A DNA stretch of 5,192 bases from Bacillota bacterium (GTDB taxonomy: Bacteria; Bacillota; Clostridia; Oscillospirales; Ruminococcaceae). The stretch is taken from assembly GCA_023395435.1 (NCBI GenBank), contig JAEWZG010000072.1, forward strand, positions 1 to 5,192, given 5' to 3'. Positions within the stretch are counted from its first letter, which is position 1. The number at the start of each line of letters is the position of its first letter. Positions 1-5,163 of this stretch are shown one piece after another. The position numbers and the translations under genes were made by a program. The notes under the pieces are model-generated. The model searched no databases, was not told the DNA's origin, and saw nothing but the letters and a program-made list of their open reading frames with translations.

Positions 1-28
1 TTTGTTTTCTGACATTAAAATGAGGTGA
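1..28 (+). CDS. Probable C-terminal tail of FtsY (partial, cut by window start)
   Basis: The frame beginning at position 2 reads Leu-Phe-Ser-Asp-Ile-Lys-Met-Arg and stops with TGA at 26-28, just inside the ribosome binding site of the next gene. FtsY, the SRP receptor GTPase, commonly ends in a 'DALF'-like tail and normally sits directly upstream of ylxM-ffh in Firmicutes, so this frame fits that gene. The evidence is only eight codons plus gene order. The other two forward frames also stop within these bases (TGA at 10-12 and at 21-23), so the frame choice is an inference. Confidence 0.3.
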
Positions 29-32
29 GATT

Positions 33-401
33 TTGAGCAAGAATTTGAATCTTTCTGTTCTTCTCGATTTTTATGGCGATACTCTGACAGAAAAACAAAA
101 AGACGTGCTTGAGCTTTATTACAACGAAGATCTCTCACTTGCTGAGATTGCCGAGCATGAAAAGATATCACGCCAAGGTGTACGTGATAGTATAAAGCGT
201 GGCGAGGATACTCTTCTTGAGCTTGAACATAAGCTTGGTATGGCTGAAAAGTTTAATGTTATTTCCCAATTGCTTGACAGCATTAAGGAAAAGACAGAGG
301 CTATTTACAACGAAAGTTCAACATATAACTACTCAAAGGTTATTACAAAAAATGCTGAGGATATTCTTCGTATCATAGACGAGAAATCACAGCTGCTTTA
401 A
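33..401 (+). CDS. ylxM: YlxM/p13-like helix-turn-helix protein, SRP-associated
   Basis: This 122-residue protein matches the YlxM (UPF0122, p13) family in length, sequence style and position directly before ffh. Residues about 17-65 form a sigma-70 region-4-like helix-turn-helix: LTEKQKDVLELYY, then SLAEIAEHEKISRQGVRDSI, where the second helix would read DNA. The C-terminal half (about 66-122) is charged and helical. In streptococci a YlxM protein binds the SRP complex and modulates Ffh GTPase activity; a DNA-binding role is suggested only by the fold. The start is TTG at 33-35, preceded by AGGTGAG at 23-29; the next in-frame ATG (residue 70) would remove the whole helix-turn-helix. The stop lies 24 bp before ffh, so the two genes are almost certainly co-transcribed. 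Confidence 0.9.
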   Translation: MSKNLNLSVLLDFYGDTLTEKQKDVLELYYNEDLSLAEIAEHEKISRQGVRDSIKRGEDTLLELEHKLGMAEKFNVISQLLDSIKEKTEAIYNESSTYNYSKVITKNAEDILRIIDEKSQLL

Positions 402-425
402 AATTATCATACAAGGGGTGCCAGT

Positions 426-1787
426 ATGGCGTTTGAAGGTCTTTCTGAAAAATTAGGTGGCGTTTTTAAACGTTTGAAATCAAGAGGACATCTTACTGAA
501 GCCGACGTTAAGGAGGCTATGCGTGAAGTCCGTCTTGCACTTTTAGAAGCTGACGTAAGCTATAAGGTCGTTAAGGACTTTATCGCAAAAGTATCTGAAC
601 GTGCTATTGGTGAGGATGTTTTAACAAGCCTTACACCAGGTCAGCAGGTTATTAAAATAGTTGACGAAGAGCTTTGCGCTCTTATGGGTGAATCCAATGC
701 GAAAATAAAATTTCCACCACATCCTCCTTGCGTCATTATGATGTGTGGACTTCAGGGTAGTGGTAAGACAACCCACAGTGCTAAGCTTGCTAAATACTTT
801 AAGGCACAGGGTAAACGTCCTTTGCTTGTCGCTTGTGATATTTACCGTCCTGCTGCTATCAATCAGCTACAGGTTGTCGGTGAACGTGCTGACGTAAAGG
901 TATTTGAAATGGGTCAACAGAACCCTGTTAAAATCGCAAAGGAAGCTTTAAAGCATGCCAAGGATTACGGCAATGATGTCGTTATCATAGATACAGCCGG
1001 TCGTCTTCATATTGATGAAAAACTTATGGACGAGCTGAAAAAAATCAAGAGAGAAGTTACTCCTAATGAAATAATACTTGTTGTCGATGCGATGACAGGT
1101 CAGGATGCAGTCAATGTTGCAAAATCATTTGACGATGCACTTGGAATAGACAGCGTACTCCTCACAAAGCTTGATTCCGATACCCGTGGTGGTGCTGCAC
1201 TTTCAGTACTTGCCGTAACAGGTAAACCTATTAAATTCGTCGGACTCGGCGAAAAACTTGATGATTTTGAAGTATTCCATCCAGAAAGAATGGCTTCAAG
1301 AATTCTTGGAATGGGCGATGTGCTCACGCTTATTGAAAAGGCTCAGAATACTGTTGATGAAAAGGAAGCTCAGAAGCTTGCTGACAAACTCAAGAAAAAT
1401 TCATTTGATATGAATGATCTCCTTGAACAGATGAAACAGCTTCAGAAAATGGGCTCACTAAAATCCATTATTGGAATGATTCCTGGTGTCGGCAGTAAGA
1501 TAAAAGATATGGATCTTGACGAAGGCCAGGTTCAACTTAAAAAGACAGAGGCAATTATCTATTCAATGACAATTGCTGAAAGATCAAAGCCTTCACTTAT
1601 AAATCCTTCCCGCAAGAGAAGAATTGCCACTGGTAGTGGCACAAAGGTTGAAGATGTCAATCGTCTTTTAAAGCAGTTTGAACAAATGCAGAAAATGATG
1701 AAGCAATTCTCAGGCAAGGGTGGAAAAAGACGACTCGGACTACCTGGTCTTGGCGGTGGTTTCCCTGGTGGCTTCCCTGGAATGTAA
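426..1787 (+). CDS. ffh: Signal recognition particle GTPase Ffh (SRP54)
   Basis: Ffh binds SRP RNA and hydrophobic signal sequences on ribosomes and delivers them to FtsY at the membrane. At 453 residues it is full length. The N domain covers about 1-90, including the ALLEADVSYKVV motif. The GTPase domain shows G1 GLQGSGKTT at 108-116, DIYRPAA at 138-144, DTAGR at 189-193, TKLD at 247-250 and GLGEKLDDFEVF at 273-284. The M domain begins near 325 and holds the methionine-rich finger (DLLEQMKQLQKMG, 331-343) and the SRP-RNA-binding segment SRKRRIATGSG at 395-405. The tail is Gly/Pro-rich and ends PGM, as in many Ffh proteins. The ATG at 426 follows AAGGGGTG at 413-420. Arginine is mostly coded by CGT in the first two thirds, consistent with high expression. 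A 61-bp gap without a terminator leads to rpsP. Confidence 0.98.
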   Translation: MAFEGLSEKLGGVFKRLKSRGHLTEADVKEAMREVRLALLEADVSYKVVKDFIAKVSERAIGEDVLTSLTPGQQVIKIVDEELCALMGESNAKIKFPPHPPCVIMMCGLQGSGKTTHSAKLAKYFKAQGKRPLLVACDIYRPAAINQLQVVGERADVKVFEMGQQNPVKIAKEALKHAKDYGNDVVIIDTAGRLHIDEKLMDELKKIKREVTPNEIILVVDAMTGQDAVNVAKSFDDALGIDSVLLTKLDSDTRGGAALSVLAVTGKPIKFVGLGEKLDDFEVFHPERMASRILGMGDVLTLIEKAQNTVDEKEAQKLADKLKKNSFDMNDLLEQMKQLQKMGSLKSIIGMIPGVGSKIKDMDLDEGQVQLKKTEAIIYSMTIAERSKPSLINPSRKRRIATGSGTKVEDVNRLLKQFEQMQKMMKQFSGKGGKRRLGLPGLGGGFPGGFPGM

Positions 1788-1848
1788 TATGCTTTTATCC
1801 TCAAATTGGGGTTAAAATACAAAGTCAATATTTTGGAGGTGACTATAA

Positions 1849-2091
1849 ATGGCAGTAAAAATCAGACTTAGAAGAATGGGTGCTAAGAAAGCTCCTTTTT
1901 ATCGTATAGTTGTTGCTGACTCAAGATACCCAAGAGACGGTAGATTTATCGAAGAACTTGGTTATTATGATCCTACTAAGGAGCCAAGCGTTGTTAAAGT
2001 TGACGCTGAGAAGGCTAAGAAGTGGATTGCAAACGGAGCACAGCCAACAGATACTGTAAAGGATATTCTTAAGAACAATGGCGTACTTTAA
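1849..2091 (+). CDS. rpsP: 30S ribosomal protein S16
   Basis: S16 is a small structural protein of the 30S subunit body that binds 16S rRNA and speeds subunit assembly. The 80-residue product is the usual length and carries the family signature at its start, MAVKIRLRRMGAKKAPFYRI, followed by VVADSRYPRDGRFIEELGYYDP (about 21-42) and the C-terminal GAQPTDTV segment (about 63-70). The ATG at 1849 has a near-perfect Shine-Dalgarno, GGAGGTGA at 1835-1842, with six bases of spacing, which suits a highly expressed ribosomal protein gene. It lies between ffh and khpA, its usual place in Firmicutes, and is probably transcribed with them. Confidence 0.98.
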   Translation: MAVKIRLRRMGAKKAPFYRIVVADSRYPRDGRFIEELGYYDPTKEPSVVKVDAEKAKKWIANGAQPTDTVKDILKNNGVL

Positions 2092-2145
2092 TTTTAAAGG
2101 GCGCTTATCCACCTTTTTCGCTACTAAGCAATAGGAGGGTTTTGC

Positions 2146-2379
2146 ATGAAAGAATTACTCGAAACTATCGTTGCAGATTTAGTTGAAGATAAATCAGCTG
2201 TTTCTGTTAATGTTGACGAGCCAAATGCAGAAGGTATAATTATCTATCATCTGCACGTTGCTCCTGACGATATGGGAAGAGTTATCGGCAAACAAGGTCG
2301 TATAGCTAAAGCTATCCGTACTGTTATGCGTGCCGGAGCTGCCCGTAAAAATCAGAAAATCATGGTCGAGATTGACTAA
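2146..2379 (+). CDS. khpA: KH-domain RNA-binding protein KhpA (YlqC family)
   Basis: This 77-residue protein is a single KH domain of the UPF0109/YlqC family, now called KhpA. The RNA-binding GXXG loop is visible as GKQG at 48-51 inside GRVIGKQGRIAKAIRT (44-59). The preceding strand region (about 20-40) and the following helix (about 52-66) match the family. In streptococci and other Firmicutes KhpA pairs with KhpB (Jag/EloR) to bind many RNAs and influence cell division and elongation; that role is known from the family and not shown here. The start follows AGGAGGG at 2133-2139. The gene sits directly after rpsP, as usual. A terminator begins 10 bp after its stop, so it is the last gene of its transcription block. 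Confidence 0.95.
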   Translation: MKELLETIVADLVEDKSAVSVNVDEPNAEGIIIYHLHVAPDDMGRVIGKQGRIAKAIRTVMRAGAARKNQKIMVEID

Positions 2380-2388
2380 GATTTCAAG

Positions 2389-2413
2389 AACAGCTCTATA
2401 TGGGCTGTTTTTT
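2389..2413 (+). terminator. Intrinsic terminator after khpA
   Basis: An 8-bp stem (AACAGCTC at 2389-2396 pairing with GGGCTGTT at 2402-2409, with one G-T pair) closes a five-base TATAT loop and runs into six T residues at 2408-2413. It begins 10 bp after the khpA stop codon. It should end or reduce transcription coming from ylxM-ffh-rpsP-khpA before the flavoprotein gene. This is a textbook Rho-independent layout, though the stem is of moderate strength and some read-through is possible. Confidence 0.85.
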
Positions 2414-2418
2414 GCTAT

Positions 2419-2447
2419 ATTACAATCTTTTTAGTAGGTAATATAAT
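2419..2447 (+). promoter_or_regulatory. Predicted sigma-A promoter for the flavoprotein-rimM-trmD block
   Basis: A perfect -10 box TATAAT lies at 2442-2447, with ATTACA (4 of 6 matches to TTGACA) at 2419-2424 and a 17-bp spacer. It falls just after the khpA terminator and about 65 bp before the next start codon, where a new promoter would be expected. The -35 box is weak and the region is AT-rich, so this is a pattern-based prediction. Confidence 0.6.
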
Positions 2448-2512
2448 TGAACAACAAAACGAAATTTTTAGACAAATCAATAGCTTATTAGGGAAGAATT
2501 TAAGGTAATAAT

Positions 2513-2983
2513 ATGAGAAGAAAAGACAGAGAAATTACTGATATAAATGATATAATCAGTATAATTAAGAAATGCGACTGCTGCCGAGTTGCTTTCTTTG
2601 ACGATAAATATCCATATATTATTCCGATGAATTTCGGAATGAACTATGAGAATAATAAAATCACATTATTTTTTCATTGTGCAAATGAAGGCAAAAAGAT
2701 TAATCTTATAAAACAGAATCCGAATGTGTCATTTGAAATGGACTGCAGTCATAAGCTTCTTGTTGGTGAAACAGCCTGTGATTACAGTATGGAATACGAA
2801 AGCGTTATCGGTAGTGGTGTTGCTACTATCATCAACGAAAACAAAGTCGAAGCATTGACTCATCTTATGAAAAATTACTCAGATGAAAAAAGCTTTCACT
2901 TTGATGAGAATGTTCTCAAAGCTGTGACAGTTTTCAAAATTGATATAAGTGAAATTACAGCAAAAAGATTAAAAAGAAAATAA
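2513..2983 (+). CDS. NimA-like FMN-binding split-barrel protein (pyridoxamine 5'-phosphate oxidase-like)
   Basis: The 156-residue product resembles the NimA/flavin-nucleotide-binding branch of the pyridoxamine 5'-phosphate oxidase-like split-barrel fold, which usually dimerises and binds FMN. Visible motifs are MRRKDREI at the N terminus, CCRVAF at 23-28, PYIIPMNFG at 34-42, FFHCANEGKK at 53-62, NPNVSFEMD at 70-78 and a Y-rich segment ending ESVIGSGVA at 96-104. The length fits this branch. Some relatives reduce nitro compounds such as nitroimidazoles, but most genomic members have unknown substrates, so no drug-resistance role should be assumed. It has five cysteines and no signal peptide or membrane segment, so it is probably cytoplasmic. 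The start at 2513 has only a modest ribosome binding site, AAGGT at 2502-2506. All arginines but one use AGA, unlike ffh. It sits between khpA and rimM, which is unusual, and ends 19 bp before rimM. Confidence 0.8.
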   Translation: MRRKDREITDINDIISIIKKCDCCRVAFFDDKYPYIIPMNFGMNYENNKITLFFHCANEGKKINLIKQNPNVSFEMDCSHKLLVGETACDYSMEYESVIGSGVATIINENKVEALTHLMKNYSDEKSFHFDENVLKAVTVFKIDISEITAKRLKRK

Positions 2984-2989
2984 TACTCT

Positions 2990-2996
2990 GGAGGGG
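2990..2996 (+). promoter_or_regulatory. Shine-Dalgarno that sets the rimM start at ATA
   Basis: GGAGGGG at 2990-2996 is a strong ribosome binding site with nothing but T residues between it and ATA at 3003, a six-base spacing. No ATG, GTG or TTG lies in the rimM frame between the upstream stop (TAA, 2970-2972) and the ATG at 3174. The only other near-cognate codon upstream, CTG at 2988-2990, overlaps the site itself and cannot be served by it. The site therefore points to ATA as the initiation codon. Confidence 0.85.
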
Positions 2997-3002
2997 TTTT
3001 TT

Positions 3003-3515
3003 ATAAAACAATATCTTGAAGTCGGAAAAATCGTTTCAACTCACGGAATAAGAGGCGAAGTTAAAATTCAGCCATGGTGTAACTCCCCTGAATTTATAAC
3101 TGATGCTGAAAACTTATATTTCAATAACGGTAAGGAAAAAATCGATGTTGCAACTGTACGCATTCAAAAGAATATGGCTATCATGAAAATTAATGGAATT
3201 GATACGCCAGAACAGGCAGTAACCTTAAGAAATAAGCTTATTTTTATCAACAGGGATGACATTGAGCTTGACGAGGGTTGTTATTTTGTTCAGGATTTAA
3301 TAGGCATGAAGGTTGTTGATGCTGATGACGGAGCTGAATACGGCGTTATTGATGACGTTTCCGAAACTGGTGCGAATGATGTTTATCACATTAAAGCTCC
3401 TGACGGAAAAATGCATTATATCCCAGCCATTGCTGATGTTGTAATAAAAACAGATGTTTTTAACAATACTATGACTATAAGACCGCTGAAAGGATTATTC
3501 GACGATGAAGATTGA
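3003..3515 (+). CDS. rimM: Ribosome maturation factor RimM, apparent ATA start
   Basis: RimM binds S19 and the 30S head and helps 16S rRNA processing and late 30S assembly. Read from ATA at 3003 the protein is 170 residues, the normal family length. It begins (M)KQYLEVGKIVSTHGIRGEVK, where GKI (8-10) and THGIRGEV (13-20) are the family's N-terminal signature. The RimM N barrel spans about 5-85 (with GIDTPEQA and RNKLI typical of its end), and the PRC-like C barrel spans about 93-165, with YFVQDLIGMKV near its start and HYIPAIADVV near its end. Starting at the first in-frame ATG (3174, residue 58) would delete most of the N barrel. A strong GGAGGGG lies six bases before the ATA. The gene follows the flavoprotein by 19 bp and overlaps trmD by 11 bp, so translation of the two is probably coupled. 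A base error turning ATG into ATA is the main alternative. Confidence 0.9.
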   Translation: MKQYLEVGKIVSTHGIRGEVKIQPWCNSPEFITDAENLYFNNGKEKIDVATVRIQKNMAIMKINGIDTPEQAVTLRNKLIFINRDDIELDEGCYFVQDLIGMKVVDADDGAEYGVIDDVSETGANDVYHIKAPDGKMHYIPAIADVVIKTDVFNNTMTIRPLKGLFDDED

Positions 3516-4245
3516 TATTGCAACACTTTTTCCTGAAATGTGCGAGGCATATCTATCAGAAAGCATTGTCGGTCGTGCAAAGAACAAAGGTATCTTCACT
3601 GTGAACTGTCACAACATCCGTGATTATACCGAGGACAAGCACCGCCGTGTCGATGATACACCTTATAGCGAGCGTCAGGGGATGTTAATGCAGGCTCAGC
3701 CAATATACAACTGCTATAAGGCTGTTACTGAAGGACAGAAAAAGCCTTATGTAATATATATGTCACCACAGGGGAAAACACTTACCCAAAAAAAAGTTAA
3801 GGAACTTTCTGCAATACCCAGCATATTTATATTATGTGGGCATTATGAAGGCGTCGACGAAAGAGTCATCGACAAAATCGTTGATGAGGAAATCTCCATT
3901 GGCGACTACGTCCTGACAGGTGGGGAACTCCCTGCTCTGGTCTTGGTCGATTCAGTCGTACGCATGCTGGACGGAGTTTTATCAAGGGCTGATTGCTATG
4001 AGGACGAAAGCCATTACAATGGCCTTCTTGAATACCCACAATATACACGCCCTGAAATATGGGATGGTAAGCAGGTACCCGAGATTCTTCTTTCCGGACA
4101 CCATGCTAATATAAAAAAATGGCGACACTATAAGTCCCTTGAAAACACATATATAAAAAGACCCGAACTTTTGGAAAACATCACATTAAACGATGAAGAC
4201 ATAAGAATAATTGAGGAAATTAAGCAGAATAATAACATAAAATAG
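3505..4245 (+). CDS. trmD: tRNA (guanine-37-N1)-methyltransferase TrmD
   Basis: TrmD transfers a methyl group from S-adenosylmethionine to N1 of G37 in tRNAs with G at position 36, preventing +1 frameshifts. The 246-residue product is full length. The N-terminal trefoil-knot (SPOUT) domain begins MKIDIATLFPEM and shows SPQG at 87-90, CGHYEGVDERVID at 111-123 and IGDYVLTGGELPA at 132-144, which line the methyl-donor site. The linker and C-terminal domain show ESHYNGLLEYPQYTRP at 168-183 and LLSGHH at 195-200. The position of the catalytic Asp in E. coli TrmD appears to be Glu168 here, which I believe is seen in other clostridia. More striking, the normally invariant PYGGGxGM is PYSERQGM (53-60). 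The start overlaps the end of rimM by 11 bp and has AAAGGA upstream within rimM. No rplS follows, and no clear terminator is seen after the stop. Confidence 0.96.
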   Translation: MKIDIATLFPEMCEAYLSESIVGRAKNKGIFTVNCHNIRDYTEDKHRRVDDTPYSERQGMLMQAQPIYNCYKAVTEGQKKPYVIYMSPQGKTLTQKKVKELSAIPSIFILCGHYEGVDERVIDKIVDEEISIGDYVLTGGELPALVLVDSVVRMLDGVLSRADCYEDESHYNGLLEYPQYTRPEIWDGKQVPEILLSGHHANIKKWRHYKSLENTYIKRPELLENITLNDEDIRIIEEIKQNNNIK

Positions 4246-4403
4246 AAAACAATAACGCTCGGATCATGAAATTTTTATGTACTTTAATTATAAATACTAA
4301 AAACTTATAGTTAAAATAAACAAAATTGATGATGAGTTATACAGTGTGTGTAATCAAAAAGCAGAATTTTGTGGACAATGTATGCTTTATTTAAACATTT
4401 AAG

Positions 4404-4432
4404 TTGACTATGCAAATTATTACTTGTATAAT
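4404..4432 (+). promoter_or_regulatory. Strong predicted sigma-A promoter for the HPr gene
   Basis: TTGACT at 4404-4409 (5 of 6 matches) and a perfect TATAAT at 4427-4432 are separated by 17 bp. Transcription would begin near 4439, giving a 5' leader of about 54 bases before the HPr start. It lies at the end of the 247-bp gap after trmD. That gap is otherwise AT-rich and, in my reading, holds no gene, RNA or convincing terminator; a weaker possible promoter (TTGATG 4326-4331, TGTAAT 4349-4354, 17-bp spacer) lies further up. Confidence 0.8.
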
Positions 4433-4462
4433 TAGTTTAAATCGTTTTATTTGTTTTCGAAG

Positions 4463-4475
4463 ATATTCGATATAA
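4463..4475 (+). repeat. 13-bp motif shared by the HPr leader and the next upstream region, copy 1
   Basis: ATATTCGATATAA occurs here, between the HPr promoter and its ribosome binding site, and again at 4974-4986 upstream of the next gene. It contains the odd-centred inverted repeat ATAT-TCG-ATAT. In the second copy the flanks extend the symmetry (CATAT at 4971-4975 and ATATG at 4987-4991). It could be an operator or chance similarity in AT-rich DNA; no known regulator is recognised. Confidence 0.35.
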
Positions 4476-4492
4476 GATTGGAGAGTTTTAAT

Positions 4493-4765
4493 ATGTACGT
4501 TAGAGATGTAACAGTCGAAAATCAAGTAGGTTTACATGCTCGTCCTGCTACTTTCTTTATTCAGAAAGCTAATGAATTTAAATCATCTATCTGGATTGAA
4601 AAGGAAGAAAGAAGAGTTAACGCTAAGAGCTTATTAGGTATTCTATCACTTGGTATTGTTGGTGGCACATCCATCCGTATCATTGCTGACGGTTCAGATG
4701 AACAGGCTGCTGTTGACGGCTTGGTTGAACTTGTTGAAAGTGGCTTCAGCGAAGAAGCAAGATAG
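4493..4765 (+). CDS. ptsH: HPr family phosphocarrier protein
   Basis: HPr relays phosphate from PEP via enzyme I to sugar-specific EII proteins in the cytoplasm, and in Firmicutes also serves catabolite control. The 90-residue product is the normal length. The active-site segment VGLHARPA (12-19) places the phosphoryl-accepting histidine exactly at His15, with Arg17 beside it. NAKSLLGILSLG (43-54) places the regulatory serine exactly at Ser46, the target of HPr kinase. His15 separates it from Crh, which lacks this histidine. I chose ATG at 4493 because GGAGAG lies at 4480-4485 and the numbering then matches the family; an in-frame TTG at 4451 would add 14 unrelated residues. It has its own promoter and terminator and no enzyme I gene beside it, so it is probably monocistronic. 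The symbol is by family; clostridial genomes can carry several HPr-like genes, so it may not be the only one. Confidence 0.93.
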   Translation: MYVRDVTVENQVGLHARPATFFIQKANEFKSSIWIEKEERRVNAKSLLGILSLGIVGGTSIRIIADGSDEQAAVDGLVELVESGFSEEAR

Positions 4766-4784
4766 TCTTTAATATTAACATTTA

Positions 4785-4826
4785 AGAGGTGTATTTAATT
4801 TTTTAAATACACCTCTGTTTGTTTTT
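4785..4826 (+). terminator. Strong intrinsic terminator after HPr gene
   Basis: A perfect 14-bp stem (AGAGGTGTATTTAA at 4785-4798 with its exact reverse complement at 4803-4816) closes a TTTT loop and is followed by the T-rich tail GTTTGTTTTT at 4817-4826. It starts 20 bp after the HPr stop. Because A-rich sequence lies on its upstream side, it might also work weakly on the other strand, but no minus-strand gene is seen nearby. Confidence 0.92.
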
Positions 4827-5075
4827 CCAGCTTAATCTTATTTGTAATAATTCTGTAATATTTTCTGGGAATATCAAGATGATATTTTGCAATTTCTTTA
4901 TTTATTTATAGTTTGCTATCATTTATTTTCTTTTTTCAACATATTTGCCTGTTAATTAACATTGTGTTCACATATATTCGATATAAATATGTTACAATTT
5001 GTAATAAGTTCTGACGAATTGTTTTGTAATAGATTTTCACTTATAAATTTTTTGCTACAAATCATATTAAAAATC

Positions 5076-5104
5076 TTGCAAAATGCACAAAAATTATGTA
5101 TTAT
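5076..5104 (+). promoter_or_regulatory. Candidate sigma-A promoter for the gene at 5164
   Basis: TTGCAA at 5076-5081 (4 of 6) and TATTAT at 5099-5104 (5 of 6) are 17 bp apart and would start transcription about 55 bases before the ATG at 5164. A perfect TATAAT lies at 5105-5110 but has no matching -35 box at the right distance. The prediction is moderate at best in this AT-rich stretch. Confidence 0.45.
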
Positions 5105-5128
5105 TATAATAATAGGCATAATATATGC
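5099..5128. repeat. Two adjacent palindromes over the candidate -10 and start region
   Basis: TATTATTATAATAATA at 5099-5114 is a perfect 16-bp palindrome covering the candidate -10 box. Directly next to it, GCATA-ATA-TATGC at 5116-5128 is an odd-centred 13-bp inverted repeat. Neither is followed by a T run, so they are not terminators; their position would suit a repressor operator. No regulator consensus is recognised. Confidence 0.4.
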
Positions 5129-5163
5129 TGTTAATAAAATTGCAAGAAGAGGGGATATTGAAT

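Larger units (their letters stand above)
4827..5163. other. AT-rich non-coding region with repeated heptamers
   Basis: No frame on either strand gives a credible gene in this 337-bp stretch. It holds four copies of TGTAATA on the + strand (4843-4849, 4854-4860, 5000-5006, 5025-5031); the first two are 11 bp apart, about one helical turn. The segment TTTGTAATAATTCTG (4841-4855) recurs with one extra base at 4998-5013. There is an odd-centred palindrome TTACAA-T-TTGTAA at 4992-5004 and GTTAATTAAC at 4951-4960. The second copy of the 13-bp motif ATATTCGATATAA is at 4974-4986. The promoter-proximal end is described separately. The density of these elements suggests a regulated upstream region for the gene at 5164, but AT-rich DNA produces such patterns by chance. 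Confidence 0.5.

Noticed and set aside
1100..1327. Minus-strand open frame inside ffh
   Set aside because: It is a shadow of the highly conserved ffh coding sequence, with low-complexity Ser/Pro-rich content and no ribosome binding site or family resemblance.
1799..1811. Small hairpin CCTCA/TGGGG between ffh and rpsP
   Set aside because: The stem is only five pairs with one G-T pair and has no following T run, so it is not a terminator; it is too weak to call an RNA element.
3174..3515. A shorter rimM starting at the first in-frame ATG
   Set aside because: It would remove 57 residues including the conserved GKI and THGIRGEV segments, and it lacks a good ribosome binding site, while the frame stays open and family-like back to 3003.
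3866..4114. Open frames on both strands inside trmD
   Set aside because: They lie wholly within conserved TrmD coding sequence and show no recognisable protein features.
4264..4280. Possible terminator after trmD around CATGAAATTTTTATG
   Set aside because: The stem is short, bulged and made almost only of A-T pairs, so it does not support a terminator call.
4326..4354. Second possible promoter (TTGATG, 17 bp, TGTAAT) upstream of HPr
   Set aside because: Its boxes match less well than the pair at 4404-4432 and it is further from the gene; it may be chance in AT-rich DNA.
4451..4492. A 14-residue N-terminal extension of HPr from a TTG codon
   Set aside because: No ribosome binding site precedes it, a clear one precedes the ATG at 4493, and only the shorter form places His15 and Ser46 at their standard positions.
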